Position numbers and translations under genes: made by a program | Assembly (NCBI RefSeq): GCF_014931715.1 | Contig: NZ_CP063164.1 | Location: forward strand, 620,001 to 684,000 | Direction of reading: 5' to 3' | Length of the DNA stretch: 64,000 nt | Source of the DNA: Sulfurovum indicum | Lineage (GTDB): Bacteria; Campylobacterota; Campylobacteria; Campylobacterales; Sulfurovaceae | The notes under the pieces: generated by a model | What the model was told of the DNA's origin: nothing | Seen by the model: the letters and a program-made list of their open reading frames with translations, nothing else | Database searches by the model: none | Shown here: positions 52,290 through 61,514 of the stretch, one piece after another | Layout of the letters: the number at the start of each line of letters is the position of its first letter | Numbering within the stretch: position 1 is the stretch's first letter

Positions 52290-53226
52290 ACACGCCCACA
52301 ATATATTGAATCGCATTGAAGTAACTCAAGTGATTCAGTTTTGCTCTCTTGTAGGCAATATCAAATGCCGTACCGTGATCGACAGAAGTACGCAGGATCG
52401 GTAGATTCAGACTGATGTTGATCCCTTCATCGAAGTAGAGTGCCTTCAGCGGTGCCAGTCCCTGGTCATGGTACATGGCAATATAGTGGGTGTAGTATTT
52501 TCTTGTGTTAGGGGTAAAGGCAACATCGGGTACCATGGGACCTTCAAACGGAGCATTGAGCGCTGAGCATTGAGTGCTGAGAAATTGATTGGCATTGTTA
52601 ATTGCTTGAGTGATCATCTTCTCTTCATCGCCGAGTACACCGTCATCTCCTGCATGTGGGTTAAGTCCGAGTACTGCAACGCTTGTTGCGGGTTTGGCGG
52701 TATGGTAAAAGTCTATCAAAAACTGTGTCAGCTTCTCTTCGTCAATGCTGCCGGCTACCTCTTTTAGCGGAATATGCTCAGTGTAAAGAGCTACATACAT
52801 TTTGGGGCAGCCGAGCATCATGATGGCATCGCACTTAAAAAAATCGCGTAAGGCATCGGTGTGTCCTTTGTAGTGTACGCCGGCAAGTTCCCATGCTTTT
52901 TTGTGAATGGGCAGGGTGCAGATGGCATCGACCTTTTTTGCTTTTGCCATCTGTACGGCTTTGAGGAATGAAGCATAGGCATATGCCCCGCTTTCTTTGG
53001 TGACTTTGCCTGGTTTGATCTCAAAGGAGGGAGCAATCTCTTCTACTGTTCTAAAGTGATTTGGTACAGGGATATTTAGTTTTTCAGCTGCCTGTTCAAG
53101 CATGATGCTGTCGATACAGTAGATAGGTTCTGCTATTTGGGAAACCTTTTTATGGTTTTCCAATGCGAGTTGGATACCGATACCGTTGAGGTCTCCAATG
53201 CTGATGGCTACTTTTTGTTTTTCCAT
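52288..53226 (-). CDS. pdxA: 4-hydroxythreonine-4-phosphate dehydrogenase
   Basis: 312 residues. It oxidises hydroxythreonine phosphate in DXP-dependent vitamin B6 synthesis. Motifs: SIGDLNGIGIQLALE, LPIHKKAWELAGVHYKGHTDAL (metal His), VLGLNPHAGDDG and MYHDQGLAPLKALYFDEGINISLNLP. A heptamer-like repeat (52551-52581) encodes a loop (FLSTQCSALNA) between conserved parts. pdxJ is upstream on the same strand. Confidence 0.94.
   Translation of the reverse strand: MEKQKVAISIGDLNGIGIQLALENHKKVSQIAEPIYCIDSIMLEQAAEKLNIPVPNHFRTVEEIAPSFEIKPGKVTKESGAYAYASFLKAVQMAKAKKVDAICTLPIHKKAWELAGVHYKGHTDALRDFFKCDAIMMLGCPKMYVALYTEHIPLKEVAGSIDEEKLTQFLIDFYHTAKPATSVAVLGLNPHAGDDGVLGDEEKMITQAINNANQFLSTQCSALNAPFEGPMVPDVAFTPNTRKYYTHYIAMYHDQGLAPLKALYFDEGINISLNLPILRTSVDHGTAFDIAYKRAKLNHLSYFNAIQYIVGV
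52551..52581 (-). repeat. Imperfect heptamer array inside pdxA
   Basis: Plus-strand units GAGCATT, GAGCGCT, GAGCATT, GAGTGCT in 7-bp register. On the coding strand they read as AGCACTC/AATGCTC/AGCGCTC/AATGCTC, close to the AGCGTTC unit found after the TPR gene. It stays in frame and forms a loop of PdxA. Confidence 0.75.
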
Positions 53227-53264
53227 AACACAACCTTTGTTTTCAGTATAATGGTTTTATGTTC

Positions 53265-53335
53265 ATTTCTTTTTTCTTTGTTCATGCAGTAAAGAAAAAA
53301 AGAAACGAACCAAAGAAAAAAGAAAATGCGAAGAA
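53265..53335. repeat. Imperfect inverted repeat between pdxJ and pdxA
   Basis: Arms of about 20 bases (CATTTC...TTTCTTTGTTC and its near reverse complement GAACCAAAG...GAAAATG) flank a loop of about 25 bases rich in A. It lies in the 218-base gap of the pdxJ-pdxA pair and might terminate or process their transcript. Confidence 0.4.
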
Positions 53336-53444
53336 CTGATACGTTGTCAAAAAGCTGCCTGTAGCAGGAAACTTCTTAGGACAATTTGCGTTTTGAGCAA
53401 AATTCTTGATAGTTTAAGTTTAACTGTGAAATTGTCACTTGACA

Positions 53445-54227
53445 CTATCGTATCAACAGTGCTTTCATATCTACAATCGCCTGTTCCAGTCCTGTATAGA
53501 CAGAGCGTGCAATGATGCTTTGTCCTATGTTGAGTTCTTCGATGGTCTCTATCTCTACAATGGCTTTGACATTTTGCATATTGAGTCCGTGACCTGCGGC
53601 GACTCTCAAACCAAGTTCCATAGCGTCACAGCTGAGCAGACGGAGGTTACGCAGTTCATCATCGAGCATCTGTTTCAGTATTTTGCGTGAGAGTTCAAGT
53701 TCTTTGATCGAGTGGTGTGTTTTGGCAAGGTTGGAGTAGAGCATTGCATGAATGTTGGCATACCTGCCTGTATGGAACTCGATCCACTCAACACCAAGAT
53801 CAATGGAGGCTCTGACAGCATCCAGGGCAGGATCGATAAAAAGAGAGACCTCTATCTCCTCTTTCTGTAAACGTCTGATCGCCTCTTTGAGTCTGGACTG
53901 CTCTCCTGTTACCGCAAGGCCGCCTTCAGTGGTAACCTCTTCACGTTTTTCAGGTACCAGTGTAACGCGATGGGGTCTTAGTTCGCAGGCAATATCGATC
54001 ATGGCCGGTGCGATAGCACACTCAAGGTTCACAGGAAGGGCAGAGAGTTCAATGATGCTTTTGGCATCGGAGTCCTGCATATGCCGTCTGTCCTCACGCA
54101 GATGAATGGTGATCTGGTCCGCCCCGGCACGTTTACATATGCCAAGTGCATCGAGGGGATCGGGATCGGCTACTTTTCTGGCTTCTCTTAAAACAGCAAT
54201 ATGGTCGATGTTTACACCCAACAACAT
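53445..54227 (-). CDS. pdxJ: Pyridoxine 5'-phosphate synthase
   Basis: 260 residues. It condenses the PdxA product with deoxyxylulose phosphate. Motifs: LGVNIDHIAVLREARK, GADQITIHLREDRRHM, LVPEKREEVTTEGGL, and FIDPALDAVRASIDLGVEWIEFHTGRYA. ATG at 54227 follows AAGGAAG. With pdxA it covers the two late B6 steps. Confidence 0.95.
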   Translation of the reverse strand: MLLGVNIDHIAVLREARKVADPDPLDALGICKRAGADQITIHLREDRRHMQDSDAKSIIELSALPVNLECAIAPAMIDIACELRPHRVTLVPEKREEVTTEGGLAVTGEQSRLKEAIRRLQKEEIEVSLFIDPALDAVRASIDLGVEWIEFHTGRYANIHAMLYSNLAKTHHSIKELELSRKILKQMLDDELRNLRLLSCDAMELGLRVAAGHGLNMQNVKAIVEIETIEELNIGQSIIARSVYTGLEQAIVDMKALLIR

Positions 54228-54256
54228 GAAACTTCCTTGCATTTTTGATAAGTCTG

Positions 54257-54262
54257 ATTATA
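54257..54262 (-). promoter_or_regulatory. Minus-strand -10 box for pdxJ
   Basis: GCTATAATCAGAC on the minus strand, 30 bases upstream of the pdxJ start; the divergent thioredoxin-fold gene has its own TATAAT at 54288-54293. Confidence 0.5.
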
Positions 54263-54287
54263 GCAAAAGTTTTTAAGATAGGATTTG

Positions 54288-54293
54288 TATAAT
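54288..54293 (+). promoter_or_regulatory. -10 box for the thioredoxin-fold gene
   Basis: TATAAT, 29 bases before the ATG at 54322, with AAGGAG between them. Confidence 0.5.
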
Positions 54294-54321
54294 CACCAAA
54301 TCACCACTTAAAGGAGTGCAA

Positions 54322-54666
54322 ATGTCGGAAAAAAAGCCGCTTCCGGTCAGTCGATATGCCGATATCAAACACAATATCGGAAATGGACACCCTACCATTT
54401 TGGCATTTGGCATGAGCCACTGTTACAGTTGTCTTGCTATGTCTAAAGTATTTGCCCAGATTCTGGAAGAGCATCCGGAGTATCAGATCTATGCTGTTGA
54501 CGGACAGAAAGAACGGATCATAAGCCGTGATATCTACAAACTCAAAGAGATGCCGACACAGATCTTTTTTGATGCTGAAGGCAATGAGATATTTCGGCAT
54601 ACAGGGGCATATAAAAAGCCTGTACTTGAGATCATTATGAAGAAATACGGCTTTATGCAGTGTTAG
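54322..54666 (+). CDS. Cytoplasmic thioredoxin-fold protein with CYSC site
   Basis: 114 residues without a signal peptide. The redox site is SHCYSCLAMSKVF (CxxC), followed by IYAVDGQKE and a cis-Pro region KEMPTQIFFDAEGNEIFRHTGAY. It is a thioredoxin-like reductant or transfer protein; target unknown. ATG at 54322 follows AAGGAG. Confidence 0.82.
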   Translation: MSEKKPLPVSRYADIKHNIGNGHPTILAFGMSHCYSCLAMSKVFAQILEEHPEYQIYAVDGQKERIISRDIYKLKEMPTQIFFDAEGNEIFRHTGAYKKPVLEIIMKKYGFMQC

Positions 54667-54690
54667 AGATGACCTTAACCAACATTATGG

Positions 54691-54696
54691 TAAAAT
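54691..54696 (+). promoter_or_regulatory. -10 box for argG
   Basis: GGTAAAATCGCGACAA, 34 bases before argG, again with the CGCG tail seen at pyrH and leuD. Confidence 0.5.
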
Positions 54697-54729
54697 CGCG
54701 ACAATATTATTTTTTAACAAGGCTGAAAC

Positions 54730-56064
54730 ATGGCAAAAAGAAAGATCAAAAAGGCTGTACTGGCTTATTCGGGTGGGCTTGATACAAGTATTATCCTTAA
54801 GTGGCTGCAAGATGAATACGAATGTGAAGTGGTGACTTTTACCGCCGACCTTGGACAGGGTGAAGAGGTAGAACCTGCACGTCAAAAAGCGTTGGATATG
54901 GGGATCAAACCTGAGAACATCTTCATCTTGGATCTTAGAGAAGAGTTCGTAAAAGATTTCGTCTTCCCAATGTTCAGAGCCAATGCGATCTATGAAGGAG
55001 AGTATCTTTTGGGTACTTCCATCGCCAGACCGCTCATTGCCAAAAAACAGATAGAGATCGCAAAAGAGACAGGGGCTGATGCGGTCAGTCACGGGGCGAC
55101 AGGAAAAGGAAATGACCAGGTACGTTTTGAGCTTGGTTATCTTGCACTTGATCCCGATATTGCGGTGATCGCACCATGGAGAGAGTGGGACCTTAACTCC
55201 AGAACAAAGCTGCTTGAGTATGCAAAGAACCATGGTATCGACATTGACGGTAAAGGTAAACCGAAGCCTTACTCGATGGATGCGAACCTGCTTCACATCT
55301 CTTATGAGGGTGAGTGGCTGGAGAATCCGTACAATGAGCCGGAAGAGGATATGTGGCTCTGGTCTGTCTCTCCGGAGGAAGCACCGGATGAGCCTGAATA
55401 CATTACTATCACCTACAAAGAGGGAGATCCTGTGGCGATCAACGGTGAAGAGATGACTCCGGCCACGATCCTTGAGAGCCTCAACACATATGGAAAGAAA
55501 CACGGGATCGGACGCATTGATATTGTTGAGAACCGTATGGTCGGCATGAAAGCACGCGGGTGTTACGAGACACCGGGCGGAACCATTATGCTTAAAGCAC
55601 ACCGTGCTATCGAGTCGATCACGCTTGACAGAGAAGAGGCACATGCCAAAGATGAGATGATGCCAAAATATGCCAAACTGATCTATAATGGTCTTTGGTG
55701 GTCTCCTGAACGCAGGATGATGCAGGCGGCCATAGATGCGACACAGGAACAGGTAAACGGTGAGGTCAGGCTCAAGCTTTACAAAGGGAATGTAATGGTT
55801 GTAGGACGTAAGTCTGAGAATTCCCTCTACTCTGAAGAGCACTCAACTTTCGAAGCAGATGAGGTTTATAACCAGAAAGATGCAGAAGGGTTTATTCGTC
55901 TCAATGCACTGCGTTTTATCATCGAAGGGAAAAAACAGCCGGAGCGTATTGCAACACTGGTAGGTGACTATGATGAGGTAGAGGTGTGCCATATTGAGAC
56001 AGGTTCAACAACCATCTGTCAAAAAGTAAAACAGTTCTTTAAAAAGCTTATTGGTAAAGGTTAA
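54730..56064 (+). CDS. argG: Argininosuccinate synthase
   Basis: 444 residues. It joins citrulline and aspartate with ATP in arginine synthesis. Motifs: [15 protein letters not shown] (PP-loop), [35 protein letters not shown] and [12 protein letters not shown]. Full length of the long bacterial form. argH is not adjacent. Confidence 0.95.
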   Translation: MAKRKIKKAVLAYSGGLDTSIILKWLQDEYECEVVTFTADLGQGEEVEPARQKALDMGIKPENIFILDLREEFVKDFVFPMFRANAIYEGEYLLGTSIARPLIAKKQIEIAKETGADAVSHGATGKGNDQVRFELGYLALDPDIAVIAPWREWDLNSRTKLLEYAKNHGIDIDGKGKPKPYSMDANLLHISYEGEWLENPYNEPEEDMWLWSVSPEEAPDEPEYITITYKEGDPVAINGEEMTPATILESLNTYGKKHGIGRIDIVENRMVGMKARGCYETPGGTIMLKAHRAIESITLDREEAHAKDEMMPKYAKLIYNGLWWSPERRMMQAAIDATQEQVNGEVRLKLYKGNVMVVGRKSENSLYSEEHSTFEADEVYNQKDAEGFIRLNALRFIIEGKKQPERIATLVGDYDEVEVCHIETGSTTICQKVKQFFKKLIGKG

Positions 56065-56102
56065 GTGATCAAGGGACTGCAACTTATGCGGTACTGATCA
56101 CT
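56064..56102. terminator. Hairpin ending argG and the convergent membrane gene
   Basis: AGTGATCA/TGATCACT perfect 8-bp arms with a 23-base loop; it spans the argG stop and the stop of the convergent gene. Confidence 0.45.
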
Positions 56103-56613
56103 CCAGGACTTCTTTCATCTCTTTCAATATTTTGGAAGGGATGAACCTTAAAAAATCTTCCCGAAATAGAATGCTCGGAATAAACTCCAAAAAGAGATAG
56201 GCAATCCACAACATCGGATAGAATATATAGTATTCATACTTGAAAGAGTTGAATGTATAACGTTCTTTGAACCACTGTGTTGCACTTTTAAGATGGTGGT
56301 AAAAAAGAAGTACCTGCATGGCAAAGATGGAACCCCAGACAAAATAGGTCATGCCTGTTATCAGGAGAGCTCCTTCTATGCCGTATATACCCATCACTGC
56401 AGCTAAAAAAACAGCGCCATAGATTGCAAAAGAGCCAAAACCTATGGTAGCGAAGATCACCAGTGCAGAAAAAATGAAGAGCAGTGCACCACTGAGATAG
56501 AAAAGCTCCAAAAAGCTTTTCTGCTCTTCAAAGGTAGGGCTGAAATAGGCACCTGCCAGGATAATGCCAAAGAGTGCGAGAATGGTTAAAATCAGATAAC
56601 TGTACTCTTTCAT
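56098..56613 (-). CDS. Hypothetical polytopic membrane protein
   Basis: 171 residues with about four to five hydrophobic helices (about 5-24, 35-60, 62-88, 90-110, 128-150). No motif recognised. Separated by 32 bases from the upstream peptidase gene on the same strand, so it may be its operon partner. Confidence 0.65.
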   Translation of the reverse strand: MKEYSYLILTILALFGIILAGAYFSPTFEEQKSFLELFYLSGALLFIFSALVIFATIGFGSFAIYGAVFLAAVMGIYGIEGALLITGMTYFVWGSIFAMQVLLFYHHLKSATQWFKERYTFNSFKYEYYIFYPMLWIAYLFLEFIPSILFREDFLRFIPSKILKEMKEVLE

Positions 56614-56645
56614 ATCTCTCCTCTATAGGTACGTATTTACGTACG

Positions 56646-58595
56646 CTATGCGATTTCGTATAGTTTTATAAGGCTCTCTACCTCAGGTTTGCGGCCCAGC
56701 CACTCCCGGTAAAGTTCACTCATCTCTTTGGCTCCGCCGTTGGCAAGAATGATCTCTTTGTATCCCTTGGCACGCTCTTTGTTAAAACCTTCCTGCTCAT
56801 CGAGACACTCAAAGAAAGCATCGGCACTGAGTACCTCTGCCCACTTGTAAGAGTAATACCCTGCAGCATATCCGCCTGCAAAGATATGGGAGAAGCCATG
56901 CTGGAACTTGTTATAGCTCGGCGGTTTGAGCAGAGCAGTCTTCTCTCTGATCTTGTCAAGGAGTGCCTGGACCTCTTCACCCTGATAGAGCTTTTGATGC
57001 AGCTTGAAGTCAAAAAGCGAGAACTCAACCTGACGCAGAATACCAAGAGCGGCCTGAAAGTTCTTTGTCTCTTTGATCTTTGCCATAAGTTCTTCAGAGA
57101 TGGGCTCCCCAGTTTCATAATGGAAACCAAAGCGTTTGAGAATAGCAGCTTCGTAGGCAAAATTCTCAAGGAACTGGGAAGGGAACTCCACTACATCCCA
57201 GGCAACACCGTTGATACCGGAGATCGAACGCTCCTTGCATTTTCCAAAAAGGTGATGGATGGCATGTCCCATTTCATGAAAAAGAGTGACGACATCATCA
57301 TGGCGCAGTAAAGAAGGGGTGGTTTCGGAAGCAGGTGCAAAGTTGCATACGACAAAGGCTGATGCAAGATGTTTTTTCCCCTCACTGTCGATGAAGTGTG
57401 TCTCCCAGTCAGCCATCCATGCGCCGCCACGTTTCTCTTTACGTGCTTCAAGGTCGAAGTAGATACGTCCTGAGAGCCTCCCCTCTTCGTATATGTCAAA
57501 AGGTTTGACGCACATATGCCATGTCGGAACATCTGCGGGCCTGAACTCTACACCAAAAAGTTCCGAAACGACATCGAGCAGTCCCTGAAGTACTTTTTGC
57601 TGTTCGAAGTAGGGCTTTGTCATGGTGTCATCAAAATCGAATTTCTCTTTTTTGAGTTTTTCGGAGTAGTAGGCAATATCATATCCGGCAAGCTCTTCGA
57701 TACCGTCACACTCTCTGGCAAAAGTTTTGAGCTCCTCAAGTTCCTCTCTGGCTTGCGGCAGCGCTGCATCGGCGAGTATATCAAGAAACTCCAGTACCTC
57801 TTCCTGGTTTGCGGCATCCCTTGTCTCGAGTGCATACTGAGCATAGTTCTCAAAGCCGAGTATTTTTGCTTTTTCCTGTTTCAGTGCAAGGATCCTGTCG
57901 ATCACCTCTGCATTTTCGGGAGCTCTGGTGCTGTAAGCTTTGGAGAGAGCTTCTCTGTATCTGCGGTTGGGGCCATAGGTCATATAGGCAAGGTAGCTTG
58001 GGATCTGGAGGGTGAACCTATAGACCGTTTTGCCGTCGATCTCTGTTCTGGCAGCTTCAATATCTGTTTGGGGCATGCCTTTGACATCTTTTTCATCTTC
58101 AATGATCAGTTCATAGGCATTGGTTGCATTGAGCAGGTTCTGTGAGAAAGCGTTGGAGAGTTCGGAGAGTTGAAGGGAGATCTCTTCAAGCCGTTTTTTC
58201 TCTTTTTCGGGCAGATCGATCCCGGAGAGTCTAAAGTCCCTTACATCATATTTGACAACAGTCTGCTGCTGGGGATCATCTGTTCGTATCTGCTCGATTT
58301 TTCTGAATAGAGGAACATTCTGTGCCATCTCCGAACTGAATTTGGAGAGCAGAGGAAGTGATGCTTCATATGCTTTTTGTGTCTCTTCGGAGTTCATGAC
58401 CGAGTTAAGATGGGAGAGAGGAGTAAAAAAGAGATTTAACTCCTCATCGAGATCCTGAAGCGGTTTGAGTATACTGCCATATCCGGTTTCACTCGTTTTT
58501 GTGATCTCATCGATCTTTTTGCGCTGTGCATTGAGAAGCGTTTCGAGTTGCTGGGGAAAAGTGTCTAAGTTCTCTAGTTGAAAGGTTTGAAACAT
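56646..58595 (-). CDS. M3-family oligopeptidase (PrlC/OpdA-like)
   Basis: 649 residues. The zinc motif HEMGHAIHH (residues about 450-458) is the M3 signature HExxH; the later GVAWDVVEFPSQFLENF carries the third ligand Glu. It degrades short peptides, including leaders, in the cytoplasm. Related to PrlC and thimet oligopeptidases; length is normal for the group. Confidence 0.92.
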   Translation of the reverse strand: MFQTFQLENLDTFPQQLETLLNAQRKKIDEITKTSETGYGSILKPLQDLDEELNLFFTPLSHLNSVMNSEETQKAYEASLPLLSKFSSEMAQNVPLFRKIEQIRTDDPQQQTVVKYDVRDFRLSGIDLPEKEKKRLEEISLQLSELSNAFSQNLLNATNAYELIIEDEKDVKGMPQTDIEAARTEIDGKTVYRFTLQIPSYLAYMTYGPNRRYREALSKAYSTRAPENAEVIDRILALKQEKAKILGFENYAQYALETRDAANQEEVLEFLDILADAALPQAREELEELKTFARECDGIEELAGYDIAYYSEKLKKEKFDFDDTMTKPYFEQQKVLQGLLDVVSELFGVEFRPADVPTWHMCVKPFDIYEEGRLSGRIYFDLEARKEKRGGAWMADWETHFIDSEGKKHLASAFVVCNFAPASETTPSLLRHDDVVTLFHEMGHAIHHLFGKCKERSISGINGVAWDVVEFPSQFLENFAYEAAILKRFGFHYETGEPISEELMAKIKETKNFQAALGILRQVEFSLFDFKLHQKLYQGEEVQALLDKIREKTALLKPPSYNKFQHGFSHIFAGGYAAGYYSYKWAEVLSADAFFECLDEQEGFNKERAKGYKEIILANGGAKEMSELYREWLGRKPEVESLIKLYEIA

Positions 58596-58770
58596 GTTGC
58601 TTTATCCATTTAGAAATTAATTTGTGTGATTGTAGCACATCGACTGTTAAGGGTACCTCTAGCAGCATGTTATCTCTGTACAGTACTGTCGGATGTGCCC
58701 TTAGTATTAATAAACTTTAGCTAAAATATTAATAATTTTAACAAGTATAACCCTAAAGGATAGTGAAAAT
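58596..58770. other. Divergent region with a 50-bp MITE-like remnant
   Basis: Upstream of the peptidase and rplI. Bases 58651-58700 begin GGGTACCTCTAG and end GGATGTGCCC, resembling the MITE ends. A TAAAAT box for rplI lies near 58722. Confidence 0.45.
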
Positions 58771-59214
58771 ATGAAAGTACTATTGATCAAAGATGTTAAA
58801 TCACTGGGAAAAGCCGGAGAGATCAAGGAAGTAAAAGACGGATACGGACAGAATTTTCTGATCAACAAAGGACTGGCCAAACTTGCAACTCCAGAGGTGG
58901 TGGAGAACTGGAAAGCAGAACAGGCACGTAAGGAACAGGAACTCAAAGAGGAACTTGCACGTCTTGAGGCGGAGAAGAAAGAGCTGGAAGAAGCAACGAT
59001 CAAAATTGAGAAACAGGCAGCACCGGTCGGGATCAAAGGTTCTGTAGGCAATGCTGACATTGCGGCAGCAGTCAGGGAACAGCTTGGGATTGAGCTTGAT
59101 AAAAAGCACATTAACCTTAAAAAAGCGCTCAAGTCCACCGGTATTCATGAAGTCGATGCCAAGTTGGGACATGGCATTCATGCAATGTTGAAAGTAGAAG
59201 TAGTAGGTGTCTGA
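58771..59214 (+). CDS. rplI: Ribosomal protein L9
   Basis: 147 residues of the 50S subunit. The N-terminal RNA-binding domain [36 protein letters not shown] and the connecting helix (about 45-78) are clear. It heads rplI-hslV and shares one base with hslV. Confidence 0.96.
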   Translation: MKVLLIKDVKSLGKAGEIKEVKDGYGQNFLINKGLAKLATPEVVENWKAEQARKEQELKEELARLEAEKKELEEATIKIEKQAAPVGIKGSVGNADIAAAVREQLGIELDKKHINLKKALKSTGIHEVDAKLGHGIHAMLKVEVVGV

Positions 59215-59744
59215 TGTTTGAAGCAACTACGATACTGGGTTACAAAGCTGACGGGAAAGCTGTTATCGGCGGTGACGGACAGGTCACATTCGGTGATACG
59301 GTACTTAAGAGCAATGCGACAAAGATACGTACTTTGTATGAAGGCAAGATACTGGCAGGATTCGCAGGCAGTACGGCAGACGCTTTTAATCTGTTCGATA
59401 TGTTCGAGGGATTTTTGAATGAGAAGAGAGGAGACCTTTTCAAATCAGTGATCGCCTTTTCCAAAGCATGGCGGAAAGACAAGCATCTGCGTCAGCTTGA
59501 GGCGATGATGATCGTTCTGAACAAAGAGCATATTTTCATCCTTTCCGGAACCGGTGATGTGGTAGAACCACAGGATGGCAGGATCGCTGCCATTGGAAGC
59601 GGCGGAAATTATGCGATATCGGCGGCAAGGGCATTGGATAAGCATGCAAACCTTGAACCACGAGATCTGGTAGAGGAGTCTTTGCAGATCGCCGGAGAGT
59701 TGTGTATCTATACCAATACGAATATAAAAATACTGGAATTGTAA
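59214..59744 (+). CDS. hslV: HslV protease subunit
   Basis: 176 residues. Proteasome-like peptidase; with HslU it degrades misfolded and regulatory proteins. The catalytic Thr is in the N-terminal [10 protein letters not shown] and is preceded by MFEA, so four residues must be cut off to expose it. Other motifs: [48 protein letters not shown]. The start shares a base with rplI. hslU would normally be next but is separated by a MITE. Confidence 0.94.
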   Translation: MFEATTILGYKADGKAVIGGDGQVTFGDTVLKSNATKIRTLYEGKILAGFAGSTADAFNLFDMFEGFLNEKRGDLFKSVIAFSKAWRKDKHLRQLEAMMIVLNKEHIFILSGTGDVVEPQDGRIAAIGSGGNYAISAARALDKHANLEPRDLVEESLQIAGELCIYTNTNIKILEL

Positions 59745-59777
59745 ATCGGTTTGTGGTAGCAAAAGTTTTTTAGTAAA

Positions 59778-60042
59778 GGGCACTTCTAATAACCCCATAC
59801 GCCCATAATGGGTTTTGCAGATGTGAGATTTTGCAAGAGGCTTTCAAGTCCTGGCCAAAGCCAAGACGATGGAAGCCTCTTGTGAAAGATCGCGTCTGCA
59901 AAGCCCACCCTTTGGGCAATGCCGGCTTTGCTCTATGCGGCGTTACACTTTTTCGACTTAGCTACGGCTAGGTCTGTAAAGTGTGCCTTGCCTAGAACAA
60001 AGCCGGCAATGTTATGAGCATATGGGGTTATTAGAGGTGCCC
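59778..60042 (+). mobile_element. MITE, copy 2 (265 bp)
   Basis: The same element as at 47087, with six base differences over 265. It is flanked by TAAA direct repeats (59774-59777 and 60043-60046). Inserted between hslV and hslU, it places two stable hairpins in a gap that would otherwise be about 140 bases. It keeps the 22-bp inverted ends with one mismatch. Confidence 0.93.
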
Positions 60043-60152
60043 TAAAGAAAAAAGAAAGGCTGATTTACTGATATCTCATCATAACTCTTTTCTGTAAAAC
60101 AGTGGGAGGAGTGGTATGAAGGCCTTGAATAACAGAATTATAGGAGAAATGT

Positions 60153-61481
60153 TTGGATAATTTAACACCAAAAGAGATCGTGTCGCACCTTGACAAGTAT
60201 GTGATCGGACAGCATGATGCCAAAAAAACAATCGCTGTAGCGCTGCGCAACCGTTACAGACGTATGCAGCTTACCCCCCAGATGCAGCAGGATGTCACTC
60301 CTAAGAACATTCTGATGATCGGAAGTACCGGTGTAGGTAAAACAGAGATCGCACGCCGTCTGGCAAAAATGATGCAGCTGCCTTTCATAAAAGTTGAAGC
60401 GAGCAAATATACGGAAGTGGGCTTTGTCGGACGTGATGTAGAATCGATGATCCGTGATCTGGCGGTTACAGCAATGAACATTGTACGTGAGTCGGAGAAT
60501 GAGAAGAACAAAGAGAAGATCGCCAACTATATTGAGAATAAGATCATTGAAAAACTCCTTCCGCCTCTTCCTGCCGGTGCCAGTGAACAGAAGCAGGCAG
60601 AGTACGATGCATCTTTTGCCAGAATGCAGGAGAAGTTTGCCAAAGGAGAACTGGATCATCTCAAGGTCAAGGTAAACATCCCAAATAAAGCGGACTTTCC
60701 TGAAGAGGGGCTTCCTCCGCAAATGATACAGGTACAGGAGTCCATCGTCAAAGTACTTGGCGGTATGGGAAAAAAGGGACCTGAAAAAGAGGTAACTGTT
60801 GCAGAGGCCAGGAAGATCCTGGAACAGGAAGCAAGTGAAGTGCTTCTGGATGAGGAACAGCTTAAAGAACTGGCCAGAGAAAAGGTAGAGAAAGGCGGTA
60901 TCGTTTTCCTTGATGAAGTAGACAAAATCGCTGTGGCAGCAGGTTCCCATAACAGACAGGATCCAAGCAAAGAGGGAGTACAGAGAGATCTGCTTCCTAT
61001 CGTTGAAGGATCAACGGTCAATACCAAACTTGGAATGATCAGAACGGATCATATTCTTTTTATTGCAGCAGGGGCATTTCACCTGAGCAAGCCGAGTGAC
61101 TTGATTCCTGAACTTCAGGGACGTTTTCCTCTGAGGGTGGAGCTTGAGAGTCTTAATGAAGAGACACTGTACCGTATCTTGACAGAGCCCAAAAACTCAC
61201 TCGTTAAACAGTATCAGGCACTTTTGGCAGTAGAGGGTGTAGACCTGGTATTTGAAGAGGAGGCACTCCGTGCCATTGCACACTATTCTCTGCTTGCCAA
61301 CGAAAAAACGGAAGACATAGGAGCCAGACGTCTGCATACAGTCATGGAAAAAATCATCGAAGAGATCAGTTTTGAAGCTGATATGCATAATGGAGAAACG
61401 ATCAGGATTACCAAGGCTATGGTCGATGAGAAGATAGGCAGTGTTGTCGAAGATGAGGATATGACACGTTATATATTATAG
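60153..61481 (+). CDS. hslU: HslU ATPase subunit
   Basis: 442 residues. AAA+ unfoldase of HslUV. Motifs: LTPKEIVSHLDKYVIGQHDAKKTIAVALRNR, Walker A GSTGVGKTEIARRLA, GFVGRDVESMIRDL, Walker B GIVFLDEVDKIA, and IPELQGRFPLRVEL. Start TTG at 60153 follows AGGAGA; an ATG four bases upstream starts a three-codon out-of-frame reading. Confidence 0.95.
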   Translation: MDNLTPKEIVSHLDKYVIGQHDAKKTIAVALRNRYRRMQLTPQMQQDVTPKNILMIGSTGVGKTEIARRLAKMMQLPFIKVEASKYTEVGFVGRDVESMIRDLAVTAMNIVRESENEKNKEKIANYIENKIIEKLLPPLPAGASEQKQAEYDASFARMQEKFAKGELDHLKVKVNIPNKADFPEEGLPPQMIQVQESIVKVLGGMGKKGPEKEVTVAEARKILEQEASEVLLDEEQLKELAREKVEKGGIVFLDEVDKIAVAAGSHNRQDPSKEGVQRDLLPIVEGSTVNTKLGMIRTDHILFIAAGAFHLSKPSDLIPELQGRFPLRVELESLNEETLYRILTEPKNSLVKQYQALLAVEGVDLVFEEEALRAIAHYSLLANEKTEDIGARRLHTVMEKIIEEISFEADMHNGETIRITKAMVDEKIGSVVEDEDMTRYIL

Positions 61482-61514
61482 TGAAAATGATGGAGATGGG
61501 AGTAATGGAGAAAA

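Noticed and set aside
54685-55842. 385-codon minus-strand frame
   Set aside because: Antisense to argG, with shadow-like composition and no ribosome site.
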